This document shows, piece after piece, positions 24,752-32,841 of a DNA stretch of 56,485 bases; position 1 is the stretch's first letter, and the number at the start of each line of letters is the position of its first letter. The position numbers and the translations under genes were made by a program. The notes under the pieces were generated by a model. That model did not search any database. It saw only the letters and a list, made by a program, of their open reading frames with translations, and was not told where the DNA came from. The stretch spans positions 1-56,485 of the forward strand of contig CAZAKI010000011.1 in NCBI GenBank assembly GCA_964485855.1, given 5' to 3'. Source of the stretch: UBA993 sp964485855. Lineage in GTDB: Bacteria > Bacillota > Dethiobacteria > DTU022.

Positions 24752-26592
24752 TTGCATCCCTCCTCGCAAGATCTGTTTTCTTCATTCTGTTTTAATCCTT
24801 CTGACAACACCTGGACCGCCCGAACCTTTTTCGGGCAGACTTCGTAACATGCTCCGCATTTAATACATTTATCCTGGTCAATCACATGAGGCTCTTTTTT
24901 CTCGCCACTGATAGCATCAACCGGGCATTCCTTGGCACAGCGCTGACAGCCGATACACTTCTCCTGATCTATGCTGTACTGCAGAAGGGCTTTGCAAACT
25001 AAGGCCGGACAGCGCTTTTCATATACATGCGCCTCATATTCATGCCGGAAATAGCGCAAGGTAGTCAAGACTGGGTTGGGAGCTGTCTGGCCCAGACCAC
25101 ACATTGAACCTTTCTTCACTGCCCAGGCAAGTTCTTCCAACAGATCCAGATCTTCTGGCTTACCTCGCCCTTCAGTTATGTCTTCAAGGATATTATACAT
25201 CTGAGAAGTTCCCAATCTACAGGGTATACACTGACCACAGGACTCATTCTTAGTGAAATTTAAAAAGTAGCGGGCCATATCTACCATGCAGGTATCCTCG
25301 TCAACCACTACCAGTCCCCCTGAGCCCATCATCGCTCCGGCTGCAGTGAGTGAGTCAAAGTCAATCGGAAGATCGAGGTGTTCTTCAGGAATACAACCAC
25401 CTGAAGGTCCCCCGATTTGAGCAGCTTTAAATTTTTTCCCGTAACGAATACCCCCGCCGATATCAAAAACCACCTCGCGGATTGTTACGCCCATCGGCAC
25501 TTCAACCAATCCTGTGTTATTAACCTTTCCGGTCAGGGCAAAAACCTTGGTTCCCTTACTACCTTCGGTCCCGACAGAAGCAAACTTCTCTGCACCGCGA
25601 CGTAAAATTAACGGGACGTTTGCCAGGGTTTCAACATTATTAATGCAGGTAGGTTTGCTCCATAGACCTTCTACTGCCGGGAATGGAGGGCGGTGACGGG
25701 GCACCCCTCGTTTACCTTCGATCGAAGCAAGCAGTGCTGTCTCTTCTCCGCACACAAATGCGCCGGCACCTTCCTTGATTTTAATTTTGAAATTAAATCC
25801 TAAACCAAGAATGTTTTCACCAAGGATCCCGTATTGTTCAGCCTGACCAATCGCCGTACGCAACCGCTTAATGGCCAAGGGGTACTCTGAACGAACGTAA
25901 ATGTAACCCTCATCCGCACCGATTGCTCTACCGGCAATCATCATTCCTTCAAGAACGGCATGCGGATCACCTTCGAGAATGCTACGATCCATAAAGGCTC
26001 CGGGGTCTCCTTCATCGGCGTTACAAACTATATATTTCTTTTGGCCGGTACTGCTATTGGCAAATTGCCATTTCATACCGGTAGGGAAACCGGCCCCTCC
26101 ACGTCCTCTTAAACCTGAAGTTTTCACTTCATTAACAACAGCAAGCGGTTCCATTTTTAATGCTTTTTTTAGGCCAATATAACCGCCCCTGATAATGTAC
26201 TCATCAATATTTTCCGGATCAATTACTCCACAGTTGCGCAGGGCAAGACGCATCTGTTTTTGATAAAACATAATCTCATCGTGTGAATTAACCCGCTCCT
26301 CCGAGACTGGATCCTGGTACAAGAGGCGATCAACCCGGTTGCCGTTTACTAAGTGTTCTTCTACTATTTCAGCAACATCTTCCTTTTGCACCCCGCAATA
26401 GAAAATATCATCAGGATAAACAATAAAGATTGGCCCCTTCTCGCAAAAACCATGACAGCCGGACATAATAATCCGGACTTGATCTTTAATGCCATGTTTT
26501 TCAAGTTCTTCACCCAGGGCATCCCTAACTTCGAGTGCACCTGAAGAAATACAGCCCGTTCCGGCACATATTAGAATATGACGTTCATACAC
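24739..26592 (-). CDS. NuoF/HydB-like NADH-binding subunit of formate dehydrogenase
   Basis: This 617-residue flavoprotein starts with a thioredoxin-like [2Fe-2S] domain (CAGTGCISSG and GCHGFCEKGP), then the FMN/NADH domain with SGLRGRGGAGFPTGMKW and NADEGDPGAFMDR, an SLBB domain, the N3-type [4Fe-4S] motif ESCGQCIPCRLG, and a C-terminal pair of [4Fe-4S] ferredoxin motifs (CIGCQRCAKECP and CIKCGACYEVCP). This is the layout of HydB/HndC-type subunits, not of plain complex I NuoF. It passes electrons between NAD(H) and the FeS chain. The GTG start at 26592 follows AAAGGAG; an upstream ATG at 26631 is possible. Confidence 0.9.
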   Translation of the reverse strand: MYERHILICAGTGCISSGALEVRDALGEELEKHGIKDQVRIIMSGCHGFCEKGPIFIVYPDDIFYCGVQKEDVAEIVEEHLVNGNRVDRLLYQDPVSEERVNSHDEIMFYQKQMRLALRNCGVIDPENIDEYIIRGGYIGLKKALKMEPLAVVNEVKTSGLRGRGGAGFPTGMKWQFANSSTGQKKYIVCNADEGDPGAFMDRSILEGDPHAVLEGMMIAGRAIGADEGYIYVRSEYPLAIKRLRTAIGQAEQYGILGENILGLGFNFKIKIKEGAGAFVCGEETALLASIEGKRGVPRHRPPFPAVEGLWSKPTCINNVETLANVPLILRRGAEKFASVGTEGSKGTKVFALTGKVNNTGLVEVPMGVTIREVVFDIGGGIRYGKKFKAAQIGGPSGGCIPEEHLDLPIDFDSLTAAGAMMGSGGLVVVDEDTCMVDMARYFLNFTKNESCGQCIPCRLGTSQMYNILEDITEGRGKPEDLDLLEELAWAVKKGSMCGLGQTAPNPVLTTLRYFRHEYEAHVYEKRCPALVCKALLQYSIDQEKCIGCQRCAKECPVDAISGEKKEPHVIDQDKCIKCGACYEVCPKKVRAVQVLSEGLKQNEENRSCEEGCKCQS

Positions 26593-26635
26593 TTTGGTCT
26601 TCTCTCCTTTCGCTGCTTTTTTCCAGAGCATTCAT

Positions 26636-26815
26636 TTAGTGTTCCCGGAACGCCGAGCCGTGCGAATATTTATTAATTATCGCTTCCCGAGCCTTTTTGC
26701 ATGATTCGCTTTCATGACAAAGCGGCCCTTCGAGACAACATTCAATAAATACATCACAGGGTTTTTCTTTGCTATTAAAACATTTTTCACAGCAGTGATC
26801 GATAAAATGTTCCAT
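26636..26815 (-). CDS. 59-residue cysteine-rich protein inside the formate dehydrogenase operon
   Basis: ATG at 26815 directly follows the NuoE-like stop codon (TAA then ATG), with GGGGGG just upstream as ribosome binding site, and the stop lies next to the start region of the NuoF-like gene. The protein has eight Cys: C8, C9, C12, C20, C26, C27, C33 and C39, in the segments HCCEKC, KPC, ECC, PLC and ESC. It has no signal peptide. Tight coupling and Cys density suggest a metal- or FeS-binding accessory or small subunit. I do not recognise the family. Function is inferred only from position and composition. Confidence 0.75.
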   Translation of the reverse strand: MEHFIDHCCEKCFNSKEKPCDVFIECCLEGPLCHESESCKKAREAIINKYSHGSAFREH

Positions 26816-27289
26816 TTAAACCTGCCCCCCTTCCGGCTCAGGATCATAACTTTCTATAATCCCTTTAGTTTTGTCCGGATCAAGTCGACCAAAAGTTTTA
26901 TCGTCAATGGTCATAACCGGGGCCAGGCCACAGGCACCAATGCAGGCAACTTCTTCATAGGTGTATTTTTTGTCTTCAGTAGTCTCACCTACAGTTATTT
27001 TTAAAACATCTTTGACTTTGTCTGCTACTTTTTTAGCCCCACGAACATGGCAGGCAGTTCCGCAGCACAGGCGAACAATATGTTTGCCGCGCGGCTTTAA
27101 GTGAAACCGGGCATAAAAAGTTGCTACACCAAAAACTTTACTTTCCGGAACCCGAACAAAACGGGCGACTACTTTCATCGCTTCCTCGGGCAGATAGCCA
27201 AGCTCTTCCTGGACATCCTGTAGGACAGGAATCAGCTCATTTTTCTCGCCTTTGTAGGAAGCAAAAACCGTTTTCAGTTGTTCTTCCAT
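26816..27289 (-). CDS. NuoE/HydC-like [2Fe-2S] subunit of formate dehydrogenase
   Basis: A 157-residue thioredoxin-like ferredoxin. The four cluster ligands are C75, C80, C116 and C120 in LCCGTACHVRGA and ACIGACGLAPV. The N-terminal helical part with LIPVLQDVQEELGYLPEEAM and VFGVATFYARF is typical. It carries electrons together with the NuoF-like subunit. AGGAAG precedes the ATG. It is first in the operon nuoE-like, Cys-rich small gene, nuoF-like, fdhA, and is divergent from ferritin. Confidence 0.93.
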   Translation of the reverse strand: MEEQLKTVFASYKGEKNELIPVLQDVQEELGYLPEEAMKVVARFVRVPESKVFGVATFYARFHLKPRGKHIVRLCCGTACHVRGAKKVADKVKDVLKITVGETTEDKKYTYEEVACIGACGLAPVMTIDDKTFGRLDPDKTKGIIESYDPEPEGGQV

Positions 27290-27383
27290 CAGGTCACTTC
27301 CTTTGCTGCTTATTTTACTTTTAACAGACCTGTTTTATTTCTCTGATTAAAATAGTGAATCCTGCCCGGATGAAGTAAAAAAT

Positions 27384-27411
27384 CGCAATAAATAAAAAGA
27401 CGCAATAAATA
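27384..27411. repeat. Direct repeat in the ferritin/formate dehydrogenase intergenic region
   Basis: CGCAATAAATA occurs at 27384-27394 and again at 27401-27411, 17 nt start to start. It lies about 100 nt upstream of the NuoE-like start and 36 nt before the ferritin -35. It may be a regulator site; no family is recognised. Confidence 0.5.
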
Positions 27412-27446
27412 TTATTTTTGCAATTTTAACTTCTGCCGTCTGGCTC

Positions 27447-27475
27447 TTGCACATAATAAATTGGTATATTATAAT
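27447..27475 (+). promoter_or_regulatory. Strong promoter of the ferritin gene
   Basis: TTGCAC (27447-27452), 17-nt spacer, perfect TATAAT (27470-27475), 25 nt before the start codon. This also rules out a longer reading of the gene from 27447. Confidence 0.8.
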
Positions 27476-27483
27476 AATATTAA
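27466..27483 (+). promoter_or_regulatory. PerR/Fur-like box overlapping the ferritin -10
   Basis: TTATAATAATATTAA (27469-27483) agrees with the Bacillus PerR consensus TTATAATnATTATAA at 12 of 14 defined positions (13 of 15 counting the free base), and ATATTA-N3-TAATAT (27466-27480) is a perfect inverted repeat. AT-rich promoters can match by chance. Confidence 0.4.
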
Positions 27484-27500
27484 TGAAAGGAGAGGAAAAA

Positions 27501-28007
27501 ATGTTACCGAAAAATCTTTTAGCTAAATTAAACGAGCAAATTACACACGAGTTTTACTCAGCACATTATTACCTGGCAATGGCTGCCTTTTTCAAAAAAG
27601 AAGAACTAGATGGGTTTGCTAATTTTTTTATTGTTCAGGCGGAGGAAGAACGTTTCCATGCTATGAAATTCTTTGAATTTATCAATGATCAGGGTGATGA
27701 AGCAATGATTACCGGTTTTAAAGACCCAAAAATTGACTTCAAATCAACAGAAGAGATTTTTACCTTGGCCCTGGAACATGAAAAGTTGGTCAGCAGCCTG
27801 ATCAATAATTTAATGGGCATGGCCCAGGATGAAAAGCATTACCCCAGTATCAGCTTCCTGCAGTGGTTTATCGATGAGCAAGTAGAAGAAGAAGCATCAA
27901 TGAGCAGATTGCTCAGCCTGGTTAAAAGGGTTGGGGAACAGGGGCATGGTATTTTAATGTTAGATCGTGAATTAGCCGCCCGTACTTTTACCCCGGCAGC
28001 TGAGTAA
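27501..28007 (+). CDS. Non-haem ferritin
   Basis: This 168-residue protein is a bacterial ferritin of FtnA type. The ferroxidase ligands E17, E50 and H53 and Tyr24 are visible in THEFYSAHYYLAM and AEEERFHAM; a further Glu pair lies in WFIDEQVEEE. It oxidises Fe2+ and stores iron in a 24-subunit shell in the cytoplasm. AAAGGAGAGG precedes the ATG. A strong promoter, a PerR-like box and a long terminator hairpin frame it as a single-gene unit. Nothing is missing. Confidence 0.95.
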   Translation: MLPKNLLAKLNEQITHEFYSAHYYLAMAAFFKKEELDGFANFFIVQAEEERFHAMKFFEFINDQGDEAMITGFKDPKIDFKSTEEIFTLALEHEKLVSSLINNLMGMAQDEKHYPSISFLQWFIDEQVEEEASMSRLLSLVKRVGEQGHGILMLDRELAARTFTPAAE

Positions 28008-28042
28008 TAACCAGCAACCTGATCTAAAAATGGTTTAAACAC

Positions 28043-28098
28043 TTCTGGAGGACACCATTCATTTCAGGTGTCCTCCAGAAAAAGCATAAATGCTTTTT
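28043..28098 (+). terminator. Terminator of the ferritin gene
   Basis: TTCTGGAGGACACC (28043-28056) and GGTGTCCTCCAGAA (28067-28080) form a perfect 14-bp stem with a 10-nt loop. A second small hairpin, AAAAAGCAT/ATGCTTTTT (28079-28098), ends in a T-run. The two overlap and may be alternatives. Confidence 0.85.
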
Positions 28099-28148
28099 GA
28101 TGAAGTGTAATCGCTGATTTTTTAACACTCCAATCTAACTCAAAACTC

Positions 28149-28637
28149 TTAAAAACCAGCCTGGCTCTTTAAAATCTGTTTAGCTTTAATCATCGCTTTA
28201 TTGATCCCTTCATAGCCGGTACAGCGGCAAAGATTACTCTGCAACCATTCACGAGTCAACTGATCCGACGGTTCAGGATATTTCTGAAGCAGAGCGTATG
28301 CATTCATTAAGAACCCGGAAGTACAAAAACCACACTGGAATCCACCTTCTGACTGAAAAGCTTGCTGAATAGCCGTATCCTTAAGCCCTTCAATCGTAGT
28401 AATCTCTTTCCCGATAGCTTCAACCGCTAAAACCAAACATGATTTTATCGGTTTCCCATCCAATAAAACAGTACAGGCACCGCAATCTCCATTTTCACAT
28501 CCAGGTTTTGCGCCGGTTAAACCAAGGGTCTCCCGAAGCACTCTTAACAGGGTATCCGCAGGACGAACTGCGACATGTCGGCTTTCCCCATTAACCTGAA
28601 GCTTAATTTTACTGATTCCACAATAATTGACAGCCAT
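28149..28637 (-). CDS. Molybdenum hydroxylase [2Fe-2S] subunit (CoxS/XdhC type)
   Basis: This 162-residue protein carries the plant-type [2Fe-2S] motif CENGDCGACTVLLDGKPIKSC and the second cluster motif CGFCTSGFLMNA with LCRCTGYEGI. It is the small electron-transfer subunit of xanthine dehydrogenase/CO dehydrogenase-family enzymes. GGAGGG precedes the ATG, which overlaps the stop of the FAD subunit gene by one base. It is the last gene of a three-gene operon. Confidence 0.94.
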   Translation of the reverse strand: MAVNYCGISKIKLQVNGESRHVAVRPADTLLRVLRETLGLTGAKPGCENGDCGACTVLLDGKPIKSCLVLAVEAIGKEITTIEGLKDTAIQQAFQSEGGFQCGFCTSGFLMNAYALLQKYPEPSDQLTREWLQSNLCRCTGYEGINKAMIKAKQILKSQAGF

Positions 28638-29473
28638 TAGCTTCCCTCCATCTCAGAAAGCATCTTTTCAAGGTCAAATTCAAAAACTGTCTTGCGGTAC
28701 GCGGCTGAACCACGATCATCATCACGAATTTTACCGGGAAGGATCTTAACGGCTTCTTTAACTCTTTTTTTCAAGGCAACGCTTCGATCGTTTAGGTGGT
28801 TTTCAAGATCTATGCTGCGAAAGGGAAATGCGCATAGTCCTGAAGCCGCGAGTCTAATCTGATCATCATTGGTTTTTAACGCAACAAGATGGCAGAGGGG
28901 GTAATCGATCGGCCCGTGTTTTTCCCTGCGCCTGCTCCAGTGGGGAAGTTCAACCTGGTTTTCATCTATGCTTAACTGGAGGAGCAGTTCTGCTTTTTCC
29001 AGTCTTAACCGTTTATCAAAAAGAGAAGACAGTTTTTCGGTTCTCCTGCCGTCAGGACCGGCAATGCTCAGTTCAGCATCATTTAGTAAAAAAGGCATCA
29101 GTGCTTCACGATACGGCAGCCGGCCACAGATGTTACCGCCGAGAGTAAGACGATTGCGAACCGTACGGTCGGCAATGCTGCGTACTACCCGCGACAAAAG
29201 AGGATAATCATTCTGATCACCGAATGTATTTAAAGTCAAGTTCGCGCCGACAATTATTTTTCCACCCTCTTTTTTCAAGACAAGAGTTTCTTCAATTCCT
29301 TTAATATCGATCAAAGCAGCCGGCTTGATCAGCTGGCGGCGGCAAAGGCTAACGATCTCGGTTCCCCCGGCATAATAGAGCGGGTTTTTCCCTTCAGTAT
29401 CAAGATTCTGAAATAGCTCGACTGCTTCTTCCACTGTATTTGGAAGATAATAGTCAAAATCAAATGGTATCAT
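28637..29473 (-). CDS. Molybdenum hydroxylase FAD subunit (CoxM type)
   Basis: A 278-residue FAD-binding protein: AGGTEIVSLCRR near residue 40 is the FAD phosphate-binding segment, and TLGGNICGRLPYREAL the second conserved FAD motif. The C-terminal CO-dehydrogenase flavoprotein domain is present. It moves electrons from the FeS subunit to an acceptor such as NAD+. The ATG at 29473 follows AAGGAG with an 8-nt spacer and is preferred over the GTG at 29482. It overlaps the large-subunit gene by 14 nt. Confidence 0.92.
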   Translation of the reverse strand: MIPFDFDYYLPNTVEEAVELFQNLDTEGKNPLYYAGGTEIVSLCRRQLIKPAALIDIKGIEETLVLKKEGGKIIVGANLTLNTFGDQNDYPLLSRVVRSIADRTVRNRLTLGGNICGRLPYREALMPFLLNDAELSIAGPDGRRTEKLSSLFDKRLRLEKAELLLQLSIDENQVELPHWSRRREKHGPIDYPLCHLVALKTNDDQIRLAASGLCAFPFRSIDLENHLNDRSVALKKRVKEAVKILPGKIRDDDRGSAAYRKTVFEFDLEKMLSEMEGS

Positions 29474-31802
29474 CCGGTTCACTCCTTCCAGCCTCCCAAA
29501 TAACCTGGGGAGTTAAGGGCAGATGGTTTAGGGGTTTACCCAGAGCTTTTGAAAGTGCTCCAGCCAGGGCGCCGGGCATGCCTAACACACCCTGCTCACC
29601 AAGACCCCTGGCCCCAAAGGGCCCGTCTCGCTGCGGGGTTTCCACAAATTCCACCATATATTGTGGCTCTTCACCGTAGCGTAATATCTTATAATCGCGT
29701 AAATCTTCATTTAACACTTTACCCTGGTTATTCAGCATAAAACCTTCCCAGCCGGCAAAACCCAAGCCCATTGACATTCCCCCGACGATCTGGCCATGAG
29801 CAAGGAAGGGGTTGATAACTTTGCCAACATCCATCGCACAAACCGCTTTGATTACCCGGTAGCTACCGTCGGTCGGGTTAAGCTCAACTTCAACTCCCTG
29901 GGCCCCCATGGTCCATTCAAGAGCCGGTCTACCGGCTCCTGTTTCCGGATCAATGGCCGTAAGCCGACGTGAAATGTAACGCCCCTTGCCGATAATCTGA
30001 CCTTCAATTGCGTTCCCATCTGGAAACATGTAACCCAAAGCAACCTCATTTAAAGATAAACCGATTTCCGGTTCATCGGCCAGGAAAACTCTGCCGCCTG
30101 CTACTTTTAAATCATCAGGCGGACAATGTAAAACAATCGACGCAGTCCGGCAAAGCTGACTGATCGCATCATCCGCAGCCTCAATTAAGGCCCGCCCGAT
30201 CATGAAAAGACTGCGGCTGGCCGCGGTAGCCCAGTCATGTGGTGCAACCCTGGTATTTACTTCGTTAACAATATGGACTGCTTCAGGACTGATTCCCATT
30301 TTTTCAGCCAAGATTTGAGTTAGCGCGGTCTTTGTGCCCTGACCAATATCAATAATACCGCAGTGCATGTTGACTGTACCATCATCGTTAAAGGTTAGAA
30401 TCACTCCGCCATCAGCATTGGTCGGCATCGCCGGAGCCTTCCAAAAACAGCTAATACTTTTAGCTCTGACAGAACCATTGGGAAGCTCTTGATGCTGACC
30501 ATTCTGCCATGCTAACATCTTTCCAACCCGTTTTAGACATTCTTTCAGATCGCCGGTATTGGCATCCATCACACTTTGGGTTGGAGTAGTATCACCAGCC
30601 TTGATCGCATTAATCAACCTGAATTCAAGGGGATCAATTCCCGCTTTCTCACTCAGGAGATCGATCGCTCTTTCCATGGCAAAGGCCAGCTCAACGTGGC
30701 CAAAGCCCCGGTAAGCCGTGGCAAAGGGATGATTGGTATAGACACAGAGCGAATCGCACCAGATGTTTTCAATGGCATAAGGGCCGGTACAGGCAATTGC
30801 AGCCGCCCGGCTAATATTAACTGCATAATCTGCATAGGCCCCACTGTCAAAACAAAACAGAATCCTGGCAGCCAGCAGTTTGCCGTTTTTAGTACAGCCA
30901 ATCTTGATTTTTGCTTCAAGCCCGGGTCTTCCAGGAGAAGAAACCAGGTCATTTTCCCTGCTGTTAACCAGTCTCACCGGTCTGCCATCTACAGTCTTGG
31001 TCAGCAGGTAAGCCAGGCCTTCGAGCTGGATACCGGCCTTGCCGCCAAAACCGCCCCCCAGAGGTCCGGTAATAACAGTAACTTTACCCGGCTGAAGATC
31101 AAATGCAGTCGCCAACAAACTGCGAACGACAAAAGGGGCCTGGGTTGTAGAGTGAATAATAACCTGGCCATCTTCTAATATTTCCGCTGTCGAGGCCCGG
31201 GTTTCCATGGCTACGTGATCACCGGGCGGGAAACTGAACTTTTCTTCCAGAATATAATCACATTTTGTGAATATTTCATCGGGATTGCCCTTGCGAATTT
31301 TTGTCCTGTTGGCAACATTGCTTCCCGGTTCAGGAATAATTGCCGGGATATGGCTGTAAGAAGCCATCTCTTCATGCAGAATAGGAGCCCCCTCAGCCAG
31401 GGCCTCAGAAGGTGAAGTGACTACCGGTAGAGGTTCATAATCAACCTTAATTAGCGGTAAGGCAGCTTTTGCTTCTGCTTCGCTATCTGCCACAACTGCT
31501 GCAACCGGCTCACCGTAATGGCGCACCTTGATCCTGGCCAGCGGTGGTTTATCACCTAAATAAATACCGATATTTCCGGGCAGATCATCCCCGGTTAAAA
31601 CTGCTCGTACTCCAGGTGATTTTAAAGCCTGTGATCGATCAATTCCGGTTATTTTCGCATGGGCATGAGGACTGGTTTTTAATGCTGCATGGAGGGTGTG
31701 AGGTGTAATATGATCTCCCAGGTAACGAATTTTTCCCCTGATCTTGTCCGCCCCATCCCGGCGCGGCAATGATAATCCTAGATAACTTTTCTCAGCCATC
31801 AT
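29460..31802 (-). CDS. Molybdenum hydroxylase catalytic subunit (xanthine dehydrogenase family)
   Basis: This 780-residue molybdopterin-binding subunit has the N-terminal ald_xan_dh domain (IRYLGDHITPHTLHAAL) and the long Mo-binding part with PLGGGFGGKAGIQLE, AYRGFGHVELAFAMERAID and the active-site Glu in GARGLGEQG. It hydroxylates an aromatic heterocycle, purine or aldehyde at a Mo-cytosine-dinucleotide-type centre. The substrate cannot be decided, and no purine genes or XdhC-type maturation gene lie nearby. GGAGG is upstream; the second ATG at 31799 is equally possible. The operon order is large, FAD, FeS subunit. Confidence 0.92.
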   Translation of the reverse strand: MMAEKSYLGLSLPRRDGADKIRGKIRYLGDHITPHTLHAALKTSPHAHAKITGIDRSQALKSPGVRAVLTGDDLPGNIGIYLGDKPPLARIKVRHYGEPVAAVVADSEAEAKAALPLIKVDYEPLPVVTSPSEALAEGAPILHEEMASYSHIPAIIPEPGSNVANRTKIRKGNPDEIFTKCDYILEEKFSFPPGDHVAMETRASTAEILEDGQVIIHSTTQAPFVVRSLLATAFDLQPGKVTVITGPLGGGFGGKAGIQLEGLAYLLTKTVDGRPVRLVNSRENDLVSSPGRPGLEAKIKIGCTKNGKLLAARILFCFDSGAYADYAVNISRAAAIACTGPYAIENIWCDSLCVYTNHPFATAYRGFGHVELAFAMERAIDLLSEKAGIDPLEFRLINAIKAGDTTPTQSVMDANTGDLKECLKRVGKMLAWQNGQHQELPNGSVRAKSISCFWKAPAMPTNADGGVILTFNDDGTVNMHCGIIDIGQGTKTALTQILAEKMGISPEAVHIVNEVNTRVAPHDWATAASRSLFMIGRALIEAADDAISQLCRTASIVLHCPPDDLKVAGGRVFLADEPEIGLSLNEVALGYMFPDGNAIEGQIIGKGRYISRRLTAIDPETGAGRPALEWTMGAQGVEVELNPTDGSYRVIKAVCAMDVGKVINPFLAHGQIVGGMSMGLGFAGWEGFMLNNQGKVLNEDLRDYKILRYGEEPQYMVEFVETPQRDGPFGARGLGEQGVLGMPGALAGALSKALGKPLNHLPLTPQVIWEAGRSEPDDTI

Positions 31803-31888
31803 TCAACCTCCTAAGGGGGAGCATTCATTTTTGCTGATTAGAATAATTCGACAAAAAACCTTCCTTCCCTTCCATGAATGATTCCTGC

Positions 31889-31916
31889 TTGCTTGAGGTC
31901 TCAGAACTGTTATAAA
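31889..31916 (+). promoter_or_regulatory. Promoter of the RnfD-like gene
   Basis: TTGCTT (31889-31894), 16-nt spacer, TATAAA (31911-31916), 34 nt before the start codon. Confidence 0.5.
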
Positions 31917-31950
31917 ATAGATTTAGGATGCGCCAGGAGGAGATCAACGA

Positions 31951-32799
31951 ATGAAAATGATGAAAGGAATGTTAATTGCCCTCAGTCCAGCGGTGATCTG
32001 GGCAATTTATTCCTACCGTTTAAACGCCATACTGTTAATCCTAGTTTCTATTACCGCTGCTGTAGGCTCTGAAGCCCTCTATCAGTATCTTTTAAAGCAA
32101 CCGCTAAAAATAAAAGATTTGAGCGCAGTGGTAACCGGTCTGCTCCTGGCTCTAACCGTGTCACCATCGCTACCCTTATATGTTATTGCCGCCGGTTCAA
32201 TTGTCGGGATCGTCCTTGGCAAACAAATTTTTGGTGGCTACGGAAAAAACCTTTTTAATCCCGCACTGTTCGGACGCATTTTCATTATCTATGCTTTCCC
32301 GGGAACTATGAGTCCCTGGCTTTCCCCGTTTGATGCAGTTGCCACGGCAACCCCTTTGCAAATCATGCGCAGTGAAGGCACAATAACGGCAATCCGGGAA
32401 TTATTTTTAGGTACTATCCCCGGCAGTATCGGAGAAACATCCGCCCTTTTGCTACTGCTTGGCGCCGGTTGGCTGCTCTACAACCGCCACGCCAACTGGC
32501 GTATTCCCCTAGCGGTTGTTTCTGCTGTGGTAATTGTTTGTTTGATTACGGGACAAAATATTGCCTTTCATTTATTTTCGGGCAGCCTGATTCTGGGGGC
32601 ATTTTTTATGGCGACCGACCCGATCAGCTCGCCGAAAACCCAAACCGGCCGCTATATTTTTGGCTTCGGAGTCGGATTAGTGATCATGGCTATACGCCTC
32701 TGGGGCTGGCTGCCTGAGGGTACTACTTTTGCCATATTAGGCATGAATCTGACCGTTCCTGTTCTCAACAGCTTAACTAAGCGAAAGTTGAAGAAATAA
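31951..32799 (+). CDS. Orphan RnfD/NqrB-like membrane protein
   Basis: This 282-residue protein has about nine to ten membrane helices. DLSAVVTGLLLALTVSPSLP, FGGYGKNLFNPALFGRIF and a C-terminal FFMATDPISSPKTQTGRYIFG are typical RnfD/NqrB landmarks. The DAVATATPLQ segment has a Thr at the place where the family carries covalently bound FMN. RnfD is normally one of six Rnf subunits that couple ferredoxin:NAD electron flow to ion pumping, but no rnfABCEG genes are in this window. The gene stands alone with its own promoter and AGGAGG site. It may act with other electron carriers or be a relic; inference. Confidence 0.85.
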   Translation: MKMMKGMLIALSPAVIWAIYSYRLNAILLILVSITAAVGSEALYQYLLKQPLKIKDLSAVVTGLLLALTVSPSLPLYVIAAGSIVGIVLGKQIFGGYGKNLFNPALFGRIFIIYAFPGTMSPWLSPFDAVATATPLQIMRSEGTITAIRELFLGTIPGSIGETSALLLLLGAGWLLYNRHANWRIPLAVVSAVVIVCLITGQNIAFHLFSGSLILGAFFMATDPISSPKTQTGRYIFGFGVGLVIMAIRLWGWLPEGTTFAILGMNLTVPVLNSLTKRKLKK

Positions 32800-32841
32800 A
32801 TACTGGCTTTAAAAGCATCTTTAAACAGGTTAGAACAACAA

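Noticed and set aside
27447..27500. N-terminal extension of ferritin from a TTG at 27447
   Set aside because: The stretch contains the promoter and the ribosome binding site of the ATG at 27501.
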